Made by a program: the position numbers and the translations under genes. From CAWFLT01 sp963816795 (GTDB taxonomy: Bacteria > Acidobacteriota > Vicinamibacteria > Vicinamibacterales > SCN-69-37), in assembly GCA_963816795.1 (NCBI GenBank), contig CAWFLT010000006.1, forward strand, positions 620,001 through 684,000: a stretch of 64,000 nt of DNA. Reading direction: 5' to 3'. Positions 55,425-64,000 of this stretch are shown here, piece by piece (the stretch's first letter is position 1; each line of letters starts with the position of its first letter). Under the pieces are notes generated by a model. The model did no database searches. It saw nothing but the letters and a program-made list of their open reading frames with translations, and was not told the origin of the DNA.

Positions 55425-55590
55425 AAAAAGAAAACGGCCCGGAAAGCTGGAGCCTTCCGGGCCGGAAAATCTGAATCTGTGCTGGCGGTCTATGCGATCA
55501 ACTGGCAACAGCCCACAGGAACAGCGCGGCCTTCGGAGGCATCTGCCTCCGGGCTACAGGTGCACACGCAGACCCGGGCCGCGGACATGA
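55425..55590 (-). ncRNA. Candidate structured leader RNA or small RNA
   Basis: From a predicted start near 55588 the minus strand contains CGGAGGCA/TGCCTCCG (55534-55551), other possible pairs, and an intrinsic terminator (55435-55464, CGGCCCGGAA/TTCCGGGCCG) followed by TTTTCTTTTT (55434-55425). An early segment (55575-55582) repeats the terminator 5' arm, so it could pair with the 3' arm instead: a ready switch. The ribosome site and ATG 55410 follow directly. This is the layout of a transcription attenuator or riboswitch, or a free small RNA of about 160 bases. I could not match it to a known family. Confidence 0.5.
55435..55464 (-). terminator. Intrinsic terminator in the 5' leader of the thioredoxin-domain gene
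   Basis: Stem CGGCCCGGAA/TTCCGGGCCG with extra GCT/AGC pairing in the 10-base loop region, followed on the minus strand by TTTTCTTTTT. It lies only 24 bases upstream of ATG 55410, too close to be the end of an unrelated unit unless it works as an attenuator. Confidence 0.75.
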
Positions 55591-55594
55591 GGGC

Positions 55595-55625
55595 ATTATA
55601 CAGGGTGGAGGAGCCTGCCAATCAA
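55595..55625 (-). promoter_or_regulatory. Candidate sigma-70-type promoter
   Basis: A perfect TATAAT (minus strand, 55600-55595) with TTGATT (55625-55620) 19 bases upstream. The spacer is long but the -10 box stands out in this GC-rich sequence. It faces the structured leader and the thioredoxin-domain gene. Confidence 0.5.
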
Positions 55626-55775
55626 GAACTGCGACAGACAGACTAGGAGAGCCTCCAGCTCGCGGCCCGGCGTCGACTCGCGCAGCCAGCGACGGATCCG
55701 TTATGACTCGAGGCGCACCCCGGTGATGCCCGGCAGTGTCGTATCTGCGGTCACTGTGTACGACTTGCGTCCGCC

Positions 55776-58445
55776 CTACTTTCCAGAGGGCGGCGTCGGC
55801 GTCGCCAACCACACCGCCGATCTGCTCTCGGCGAGCAGGATCACAATCCGATCGCGCGCCATGGCGATCGATCGGAACGGCAGCTGAATGCGACTCGCCG
55901 AATGCCGAGCGTCATGAAAGTGCCAGACGCCGATCGGCTCGCCGGACGGCCCCGTCACCTCGTCGATCGATCGCGCCCACAGGCAGAGGTGGCCATCGCG
56001 ACTAGAGAGGTAGTACAGGCGCCGGCTGTCCGGAGACCAGGCGCTCACGGCCGACGGCTCCTCCTCAGGTGGTGTGACATCAATCCACTCGGTCCTGGGA
56101 ATGGACGCGCCCGGCCGAAAGGGGGCGATCGCCTGTTGAATGATGCCCGGCGCGCGGTGCGAGAACGACACCCAGCGATCATTCGGCGAGATACGCAGGC
56201 GGGCAAGGATCTCGCCGGGTGCCTGCAACAGTTCGGTGGTCCGGCCGGTGGCGATTTCGCGCGCGAAGATCGCGGTGTCGTCCGGTTTGGGGCTGATAGA
56301 CCACTTGCCGTCCTCGGACACGTCCCAGATGCCATTGCAGCCATCGCACACGAGGTCCGAGGCACTCGACGGGAGGGCGGTCGGACCCGACAGCGGTACG
56401 CTGAACAGACGCCGATCTCCGCTGTGAAAGTACACTCGCCGTCCATCTTTGGAAACGACCGGAAGACTCGGAAACGCCGCACGCGCGGCCAGCATCGATT
56501 CCTTGCCGGTCGCCATGTCCCTGACCCAGAGATCGTAACTGCCCGAGCGGTTCGACAGAAAAACCAGCGCGCTGCCGTCGGGTGTGAATGAGGGGTATGC
56601 GTCTCGCGCTGCATCGTCGCTCAATCGGGTCATCGGTCCGGTCGCCTTCGCGGCCAATGTGTCGGTCGGCAGGCTCCAGAGATCGATATTGCTCGTGAGC
56701 GAGGAGAAAACAAGTTGCTGGCCGGCGTCGACGGCCGGCCTCGTCTCGACGCCGGCGCCGGACGTCACCCGCACGGGCGCTCCCGCGACCGTGCCCGTTC
56801 GGCCGACATCGAGCTTCCAGATATTGGTGCTGTCCCCGAGCCGCGCCGAGAAGATAACGTGCCCGTCGGCCATCCACGCTTCAGGCAGAAAGAAGCTGTC
56901 CGGCTGCGACGTGAGGTTGAACCGCGCGAGCAGCGCGGCAGCTGCCGGTGCGTACCGGCACGCCGCCGTCGATGGACGCGATCCACCAGTCAGGAGGCGA
57001 GTCGTCCCGACTGCCCAGCAACAGGACGTGCGTGGAGTCCGCGTTCCAGATCGGCGCCCACGCGGTGGTCAGATCCGTCGCGATCTCACGTGGCTCGCCA
57101 CCCGACGCCGCGACGACGAACGCGCGCGCACTATTGGCCCTGGTCATCAGAAAGGCCGTGTCCCGACCGGTCCAATAGACGATGTAGCGGCCATCGGGAG
57201 ACCAGCGCGGGCGGCGGCCACGATCGGCGATCCGGCGCGGATCACCGCTGCCCAACGTCGAGACAACGTACAGCCCGCCGCCGTCGCGTTGAGATCGAAA
57301 CACGATCTGGCTGCCGTCGGGCGAGAACGACGGCTCTTCGTCGTCGGCGCGATCGGTCGTGAGCCGTACGGCGCCGCCGCCGGCGACCTGTTGCGCCCAG
57401 ATGTCGAGGTTGCCGCCGTCGCGATCGGACGCATACGCGACGAACCGGCCGTCGCGCGAAATCGCGAGATCGGCGACAAAACTGGAGTCGAGGGTCAGGC
57501 GGCGGAGCACGAGGGCCGGCGCCGGACGCTCGCGGAACAACGCCCAGCCAATGGCGGTGCCGATTGCCGTCGCGGCGACCGCCACCGCGGCCATGGTGAG
57601 CAGGCGGTTCGAGCGAGACGGAGGCGCCGCGTCCACGCGCGGACCGAGATCCGCCTCCTCCAGCGCGATTCGGAGATCGTCGGTCGCCTGGAACCGTCGC
57701 GCGGGATCCGTCTGTAAACAGCGGCGAACGATCCTCTGCAGATCGCGCGGAACCGTGGCCAGCGCGTTGTCGTCGGCGATCGCGCTCGGCTTGCGTCCAG
57801 TCAGCATCTCCTGGAGCATCACCCCGAACGAGAAGATGTCGGATCGCCGGTCGATCGCGGCGCCCTGAGCCTGCTCCGGCGACATGTAGGCGAGGGTCCC
57901 GACGACCGCGCCGTGCTGGGTGTCCGGCGCGCGCGTGAACGTCGCGTCCGTCGGGCCCGCCTCGACGCGCTCCACGAGCTTGGCCACACCGAAGTCGAGC
58001 AGTTTGATCTGCCCCTTCTCGGTGATCATCACGTTGGCGGGCTTCAAGTCGCGATGGACGATGCCCGCCGCGTGTGCCGCCGCGAGCGCGTCGGCGATCT
58101 GCGCGCCATAACGGACGACCTCCGGGACCGGGAGCGGCCGCTTCCCGACGACGCTGCCGAGCGATCGCCCGGCGACGAACTCCATCGCGATGAAGTCCGT
58201 CGGGCCTTCGGCGCCAATCTGATAGACGGTGACGATGCCGGGATGATTCAGCGCGGAGGCGGACTTCGCCTCCTGGATGAAACGCTTCTTGCGATCCGCG
58301 TCCGCCACGGCATCCGGGCGAAGGACTTTGATGGCGACGGTGCGTCCAAGCTGCGTGTCGGTGGCGCGATAGACGACACCCATCCCCCGCGCCCGGCTTC
58401 AGCGTCGATTCGGTACTGGCCGAGCGTGGTCCCGATCAGATTCAT
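55776..58445 (-). CDS. Ser/Thr protein kinase with TolB-like beta-propeller, two frameshifts
   Basis: Starts at ATG 58445 (MNLIGTTLGQYRIDAEAG), shifts near 58385, and continues GMGVVYRATDTQLGRTVAIK, HPGIVTVYQIGAEGPTDFIA, catalytic IVHRDLKPANVMITEKG and LLDFGVAKLVERVEAG. A single membrane helix (LLTMAAVAVAATAIGTAIGW) separates the kinase from a large WD40/TolB-type propeller outside (DGRFVAYASDRDGGNLDIWA, EEPSFSPDGSQIVFRSQRDG). A second shift near 56935 joins the propeller halves. About 889 codons. The external propeller probably senses a ligand. It is alone, upstream of the leader region. Confidence 0.85.
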
Positions 58446-58496
58446 CACAAGCTGCCAACGCCCTACTTTATAGGTCAGCGTCGCGAGCCGGGACGA

Positions 58497-60014
58497 CTAT
58501 TTGGGCGGACGTTTGATCGCGGCGTTCATCCGTGCACGCCAGGTCGCCGCGGCCCCCCAGGCCGCATCGTCTGCACGCAGCGGATCGAATCGGGTGGAAT
58601 CGAAGTCCACGTAGATCTGCTTGTAGAGATCCTGGTCGACGGATGGATTCGGCGTGTTGGTCTGCGCGCCCACCGAGGCGAGCCACTCGCGAAGCCGTTT
58701 GCGCAGCGCGGCCACTCGCGCCGGGTCCGACGTCGAGAGATCTCGCGTTTCGCCGACATCCGCATCGAGATCGAACAGCTCCGCCTTCTCGTCGTCGTAG
58801 TGCTCGACAAGTTTCCACTTGCCGTCGCGCACAGCCCCGGCCGGGCGGCTTCCCTGGTTCGTGTAGTGCGGCAGGTGCCAGTAGAGCGTTCGCGAAGCCG
58901 AGGCAGGCTTGCCCGTGCGCAGCAACTGCGACTGGCTCACGCCGTCGAGCTCATTAGCGGCCGGCGCGCCAACGAGATCGAGCAGCGTGGGCAACCAGTC
59001 CGTGTTGACGAACGGCGCCTCGATCGCTCGTCTGGCGACCAGACCCGGTCCGCGGACGATGAGCGGTACGCGCAGGCCGCCTTCGTAGAGATAACCCTTC
59101 CCGGCCCGGTACGGCGTGTTGTGCGTCACCCGCGGATGCGGCCCCTCGGGCATGTGCAGGCCGCCGTTGTCGCTCGTGAAGATGACCATCGTCCGGTCGC
59201 GGAGACCGGCGGCATCGAGATGCGCGAGGAGCCGGCCCACACTGTCGTCGAGCGTCTCCACGGTGGCGGCGTACGCCGGCTCGAATGCGCCTTTGTGAGC
59301 CTCGACCAGAGTCGGCCTCGCCGACAGGAACGGGATATGCGGATTGTTGTGCGCCAGGTAGAGGAAGAAAGGCCGCTCCCGGTTCACGTCGATGAATCGC
59401 TCGGCCTCGCGAGTGAGATCGTACTCGCCTTTGCCGGCTTCCGCGTCGTTGGGTTTGGTCGTCGCCTGGCCGGAGTGATAGACGTCGAATCCCTGATCGC
59501 GCGGCGTGAAGCCCGTCTCGCCGAGGTGCCACTTGCCGATCATCGCCGTCGCGTAACCTGCCGCGCGCAGCCGTTCAGCCAGCGTCGTTTCCTCGAGCGG
59601 CAATTGCTGCCGCATCGGCGGGTGTAGCAGCCTCTGCGAGGGCGCGTCCGCACGGCCGGGAATGAACGTCGTCAGGTGGAGTCGCGCCGGCGCGCGACCG
59701 GTCATGATGGCCGCGCGAGAGGGAGAGCAAATCGGCGACGCGGCGTACGCCGTGGTGAACCTCAGCCCCTCGGCCGCCAGCCGATCGAGATGAGGAGTGC
59801 GATGCTCCTTTCGTCCGTAGCTGCCGAGATCGTTGACCCCAAGATCGTCGGCGAGGATGAACACAATGTTGGGTGGGCGCGACTGGGCCACAACCCCGCG
59901 AGGCAGCGTGGCCGCGGCCGGCCAGAACATTGCGACGACCACCACGACGGCCAGTGCACTGAGAAAACCGGTTCCGTAGTCTCCGCCGCGATGAGCTCGT
60001 GCACCCGTTGGCAT
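58497..60014 (-). CDS. Exported sulfatase (Cys-type, formylglycine)
   Basis: 505 residues from ATG 60014. A membrane or signal segment (FLSALAVVVVVAMFWPAAAT) precedes the sulfatase fold: NIVFILADDLGVNDLGSYGR with metal Asp pair, the CSPSRAAIMTGR motif whose Cys 96 is converted to formylglycine, IGKWHLGETGFTPRDQGF, and TSDNGGLHMPEG. The C-terminal subdomain is normal. It hydrolyses sulfate esters of unknown substrates (polysaccharides are common). A maturase is not in the window. It is convergent with the kinase gene (51 bases between) and divergent from the TPR gene. Confidence 0.88.
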   Translation of the reverse strand: MPTGARAHRGGDYGTGFLSALAVVVVVAMFWPAAATLPRGVVAQSRPPNIVFILADDLGVNDLGSYGRKEHRTPHLDRLAAEGLRFTTAYAASPICSPSRAAIMTGRAPARLHLTTFIPGRADAPSQRLLHPPMRQQLPLEETTLAERLRAAGYATAMIGKWHLGETGFTPRDQGFDVYHSGQATTKPNDAEAGKGEYDLTREAERFIDVNRERPFFLYLAHNNPHIPFLSARPTLVEAHKGAFEPAYAATVETLDDSVGRLLAHLDAAGLRDRTMVIFTSDNGGLHMPEGPHPRVTHNTPYRAGKGYLYEGGLRVPLIVRGPGLVARRAIEAPFVNTDWLPTLLDLVGAPAANELDGVSQSQLLRTGKPASASRTLYWHLPHYTNQGSRPAGAVRDGKWKLVEHYDDEKAELFDLDADVGETRDLSTSDPARVAALRKRLREWLASVGAQTNTPNPSVDQDLYKQIYVDFDSTRFDPLRADDAAWGAAATWRARMNAAIKRPPK

Positions 60015-60134
60015 TTTCAGAATGGCGTGGGGGAATGGTAACCGAATGCGACCGGAGCCGGCTGGAACGCCAGCCAAAGATCCCGGGCGCGGTAGACTAG
60101 GAGGAGCCCCCAAAGACGCGAAAGTGGTGCACAC

Positions 60135-60803
60135 ATGAAGATGCAGAGCCCTGGCGCCGCCATCCTCGCCGCCACGATGACGCTGGCCGGAACGGCGGCA
60201 GCGATCGGCCAGAATCAGCAGCCAGTCGCCCAGGCCCAGCAACTCTTTGAAGCCGGCCAGTACGACCAGGCGCTCAAGTCACTCGGCGAGATGCGGGACA
60301 AGGGCGCGGCGGGTCTGCCCGAGGCGTTCCTGGCCGCGCACGTGGCCCTGAGGCAGAGTCAGAACGATCGGGCGAAAGAGGAGTTCGCACGGCTCACGGC
60401 CGCCGACGATCCAGTCTGGCGTCTGGTCGGCGAATCGTCGACCGCGGCCGTCGACAACGACCGCGACCGCTCGCTCGAGCTCGCCCTCAAGGCGGTCGAG
60501 GAGGCGAAGGCGAACTCCGGCGACGATCCGGCCAGGCGGCTTCGCGACTTCCACGCGCACTATCAGCTCGGCCTCGCCCGGACGCGGAAAGAGGAGTGGG
60601 CGCCAGCCGCCGAAGAGTTCAAGCGCGCTGCCGAGCTGAATCCGAATTTCGCGTACGCCCACTACTATGCCGGGCTCTCCTACTCGCGCGTGAAGCGGCC
60701 CGACCAGGTCGTGCGTCACTTCGAGATGTTCCTGAAGCTGGCTCCCAAAGCGCCGGAGCGCTCCGCGGTGACGTCACTCCTCAGGACGATCAAGGGCCTC
60801 TGA
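60135..60803 (+). CDS. Exported TPR protein
   Basis: 222 residues with signal peptide (AAILAATMTLAGTAAAIGQ). TPR units are seen in QQLFEAGQYDQALKSLGEMR, AFLAAHVALRQSQNDRAKEE and the final AAEEFKRAAELNPNFAYAHY and AGLSYSRVKRPDQVVRHFEM. Likely a periplasmic scaffold. It precedes the large AsmA/TamB-like gene by 38 bases, same strand, possibly the same unit. Confidence 0.82.
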   Translation: MKMQSPGAAILAATMTLAGTAAAIGQNQQPVAQAQQLFEAGQYDQALKSLGEMRDKGAAGLPEAFLAAHVALRQSQNDRAKEEFARLTAADDPVWRLVGESSTAAVDNDRDRSLELALKAVEEAKANSGDDPARRLRDFHAHYQLGLARTRKEEWAPAAEEFKRAAELNPNFAYAHYYAGLSYSRVKRPDQVVRHFEMFLKLAPKAPERSAVTSLLRTIKGL

Positions 60804-60841
60804 GGAATCGGACGGCTACTCGGCAGCCGCAAGTGCCACGA

Positions 60842-63800
60842 ATGCGCCGCTGGCGGATCATCGCGGTGGCGATCGCCATCGTCTTCGTCCTCGTCTACGC
60901 CGTCGCCCATCTCCCGTTCGTGCGGACGCGCGTACTGTCGTGGGCGGCCGCCGAGTTGGCGCGGAACGGCGTCCGCTTCGAGGCGGCGGGTCTGCACTAC
61001 AACCTGGCCACGCTGACGGTCGGTCTCGATCGGGTGACGATGGCCGCAGCGGGCAATGAGATCCCGTTCTTCGAGGCGGACGCCGTCCGGCTCGATCTGC
61101 CGCTGTCCGCGATCTTCGGCACCTTCGCCGTCGAGTCGATTGAGGTCGATCGCCCGCGCGTCCGGATCGTCCGCGGCGCCGACGGCTCGTGGAATCTTCC
61201 ACGCTCCACCAGCCAGGACGATGCAGGACCGTGGCTCAGCGAGCCGCTGAGGATCGACCGTCTTACCGTCACCGGCCTCGCCGTTCAGTACAACGATGGG
61301 AGCGGGGTCGAGCTGGAAAGCGCGGGGCTCACGCTCGCTCTGCAGCGTAGTCCTGGACGTCCGCTTTCCGGCCGCCTGTCGATGGCCGAACCGGCGCGGG
61401 TTCGCCACGGAGGCCGCGCCACCGAGATCACCACGCTCGACGGATCCGTGTCGTTCGACGGCGACACGGTGTCGATCGGCGCGCTCGATGTCGCCGCGCC
61501 TGAAGGACGCGCGCGCTTCGCCGGCACATTGGGACCTCTCTCCGGCGAGCCTCGGCTGACGCTCACCGGCGACACCACGTTCGAGGTCGAGCGTGCCGCG
61601 TCCTGGTTCGACGTCCCGCAGCGTCCCACCGGTCGCGTCGGCGTGCAGGCTCGTGTGGACGGTCCGCTGTCCGCGCTCCGCATCGAGCTCCGCACGACGA
61701 GCGAGGGTCTCGTCTGGCCCGCGGTCGGCGCCCTCTCGCTCGACGGGCGCGCGACGCTCGCCGACGGGACCGCCGTCATCGACTCGCTGCGCATCGGCCT
61801 CGGTTCCGGCGAGGTGGTGGCCGCCGGTCGTGCGCGTCTCGCCGGCGACGGAGGCTCCGATGCGGACATCCGGTGGCGCAACCTGGACGTCGGCGCGCTC
61901 GCACGGACCGGGGCGGAGTTGCCGATTCGAATCGCCGCGATCGCCGACGGCCACCTCACGCTGTCGTGGATGGACCGCGACATCATCGGCGCGCGCGGCC
62001 GGCTGACGACGTCGCTCCGTGAGCCGGCTGCCTCGGGCGCGGCTGCGCCGCTCTCCGGCCGGATCGATCTGTCGCTCGACGACCGGCGATGGTCGCTCAC
62101 AGCCGACTCGCGGATCGCCGGCGCCGTGACACTCGCCGCCAACGCCGGAGGCCGCCTCGAGGAAACATTTGCCTCGTCGACGATCGCCGGCCGCGCCGAG
62201 CTTCGCGCGGCTGAGATCGACGTGGCGCTGAAGCGGCTCGACACCGCTGGTCTCGGTACCGGCACGAACGGCGCGGTGCGTCGGTACGGCAGTGGCGGCC
62301 GTGGATCTCGGCGGCACGATCGGCGCGCCGCGGGCGGCCGGCACCGTGGATGCGAGCAACCTCCGGGTGGGAACCACGGGTCCGGGGTCGGCCTCGGTCC
62401 GTTTCGACGCGAGGCCAGGCACGCTCACGCTCGACGCGATCCGGATTGAGGTGGGACCGAACGTCGTCACGGGTCAGGCCGTCGTCGGACTCGACGCCGG
62501 CACGCTCAACGGCCAGTTCGACGGCAGTCTCCCGCAGTTGGCAGCGCTCAGCAGCGAACTGCCGGAATTCTGGAGACCGGAGGGTTCCGCGCGGCGTCGG
62601 TGGTCGTCTGGCCGGCACACTGACGAATCCGACGGTGGACGTGACCGTCGCGTCCGACGATCTGCGAGTGGCGGACCAGGCGTTTCAGTCCGTTCGCTCG
62701 ACACTTCAACTCGCCGATCGCATCGTCACCGTCAGCACGCTCGAGGTCTCGCAGGGCGAGGGACGGCTGACAGCGAGCGGGCGGTACACGCTGAAGGACC
62801 GCCGCTATACGTTTGACGCCAGCGGCACCGGACTGACCATTGCTGCCACGCCGATGCACGCGCGCTTCGATCTGCGGGCCGCTGGCGCCGGAGTCATCGA
62901 TCGGCCGCAAGCTGAAGGCACGATCGACTTCAGTCGCCTGGACTGGGGCGCGTACTCGCTCGGCCGCACGCGCGCCGACGTGGTGCTTTCCGGCGGCCGC
63001 CTGCAGGTCCAGTCGACCGTGCCGTCGCTCGGCAGCCGCGTTGACGGCACGATCGATCTCGATGCACGTACGTTCTCGGCGACCGCGGCCGTCGTCAACG
63101 CCGACCTGGCGACGCTCACTCGCGTGTCCCGAGCGGAGTCGAGGGACGCCGCGGATCCGGCCGCCCGCGGTGCGCCAGGGGAATCGCCGCAGTCCGGCCC
63201 GATCGCGCTCTCGGGCACGGTGAACCTGCAGGCGACTGCCAACGGTCCCCTGAACGATTTGGCGGCAATCAATGCGTCGGTTGAGCTGGCCCCGGCGGAC
63301 ACGATCGTCAACGGCGTTCCCGTCCGGCTCGAACGCCCGGCCACGCTGCGTCACGAAAAGGGCCAGATCGTGGCCGAAGGGCTCGACCTTCGTTTCGGGG
63401 ACAGCATCGTCTCCGCCCGTGGCCGGCTAGGCGCGCCGCGCGACAGCGGCGAGGCCCTTCACATCGAGCTCACCGGATCGGTGGCCGACCTCATGAAATT
63501 CGCCAAATTCGCTCCCACCGCGGCCGGGCTCGATGGGTCCGGCGCCGTGAAGCTGCGCCTGCAGGCGGCCGGATCGATGGCCACGCCTGAGGTGACCGGC
63601 AGTCTCACGTTATCGGACGGCTCGCTGACGACGGGAGACCTGCCGCCGGTGAGCGATATCGCCGTGGCCGCCACGTACGCCGGCGGACGACTGGAGGTGA
63701 CTCAGATCGCCGGCCGATGGCAGGGCGCCGGGATTTCGGGAACGGCCCGGATTCCGATCGGTGTCTTCTGGCCTGCGGAGCGGCCGGCCTTTGTCGCGTC

Positions 63801-64000
63801 GCTGCCCGACGCGGCGGGATCCGCGTCGAGCACGTTGCGGCTGACCTCGATCACACAGGAAGCCCTCGCGCCGTTCGTGGATCGCGCGACCGTCGATGCG
63901 ATCGCGGGACAGGTTGACCTCGTCGCGACGATCGAAGCGAGCAGCTTCGATCTAGCGGGCGTGAGCGGCGAGATGACGCTCGAGCGTGCCGAGATGGAGA
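60842..64000 (+). CDS. TamB/AsmA-like envelope protein, 3' partial, frameshifted
   Basis: Starts at ATG 60842 with an N-terminal membrane anchor (RRWRIIAVAIAIVFVLVYAV) followed by a long beta-rich region of AsmA/TamB type: RVTMAAAGNEIPFFEADAVR, VESIEVDRPRVRIVRGADGS, then repeated GRLTASGRYTLKDRRYTF-like strands. Such proteins form hydrophobic grooves that carry phospholipids between membranes or help outer membrane assembly. The gene runs off the window. Shifts near 62275 and 62595 are bridged; the flanking text is consistent. Confidence 0.8.

Noticed and set aside
55435..55590. 6S RNA or SRP RNA
   Set aside because: Length is near that of 6S RNA, but I do not see a clear central bubble or the SRP GGAAGG core, so only a generic structured leader is called.
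60716..62470. Long minus-strand open frame opposite the TamB-like gene
   Set aside because: Antisense shadow; low-complexity Arg-rich text without motifs.

Overview
This is GC-rich DNA (roughly two thirds G+C by eye, strong G/C third positions) from a Gram-negative bacterium that is probably an Acidobacteriota member, perhaps Vicinamibacteria-like. That placement is an inference from the gene families: FtsX/MacB-type 'ADOP' permeases paired with PadR regulators, a VWFA-related secreted protein, ECF sigma factors coupled to Ser/Thr kinases, kinase-TolB fusions, Tat-exported PhoX-like protein, sulfatase and M14 peptidase. There is no rRNA or other marker in the window to prove it.

Layout. 1-6.3 kb: a methyltransferase/membrane fusion cut by the window edge, an M14 zinc peptidase and a PLP amino-acid decarboxylase, all carrying many single-base frame changes. 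6.3-7.0 kb: a REP-associated tyrosine transposase (RAYT) between inverted REP palindromes. 7.0-13.7 kb: an NtrC-type response regulator, histidine kinase and lipoprotein operon, then a helical repeat protein, a VWA protein and an OmpA protein closed by two strong hairpins. 13.7-17.8 kb: SnoaL-like protein, Ku, an ECF sigma/anti-sigma/membrane-protein operon, an unusual inverted repeat array and a histone H1-like protein. 17.9-20.5 kb: tRNA-Thr followed by a gene-poor stretch with a large imperfect palindrome, a small ORF and decayed kinase genes. 20.6-25.8 kb: divergent Nramp transporter, tiny Arg-rich protein, AlkD-like protein, an isolated HypX and a lipoprotein. 25.9-31.6 kb: PhoX-like protein, second inverted repeat array, SDR, globin, sigma factor plus kinase, a TA-flanked MITE-like element and a second globin. 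31.7-41.7 kb: two divergent ADOP permeases (one with PadR), an Omp85-like barrel overlapping a possible kinase-fold protein, and a porin. 41.8-46.2 kb: a Tat-signal L-serine dehydratase and a two-gene operon for a divergent tubulin/FtsZ-like GTPase plus a LysM membrane protein. 46.3-49.3 kb: SGNH esterase, PAP2 phosphatase and GT-C glycosyltransferase operon. 49.3-55.8 kb: esterase, DUF2971-TPR protein, glycogen phosphorylase with a leftover GlgX tail, thioredoxin/DsbD-alpha protein with a structured, terminator-bearing leader. 55.8-64 kb: kinase-TolB protein, sulfatase, TPR protein and a TamB/AsmA-like protein running off the end.

Frame changes are unevenly distributed (dense in 1-6.3 and 25.9-30.7 kb, absent from 43.7 to 55.7 kb) and leave protein motifs intact, so most look like sequence or assembly errors rather than true decay. 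The best candidate for a new system is the tubulin-like/LysM pair at 43.7-46.2 kb; the secreted kinase-fold protein coupled to an Omp85 barrel (37.4-40.3 kb), the structured leader at 55.4-55.6 kb and the two matching inverted repeat arrays (17.2 and 27.6 kb) also deserve attention.
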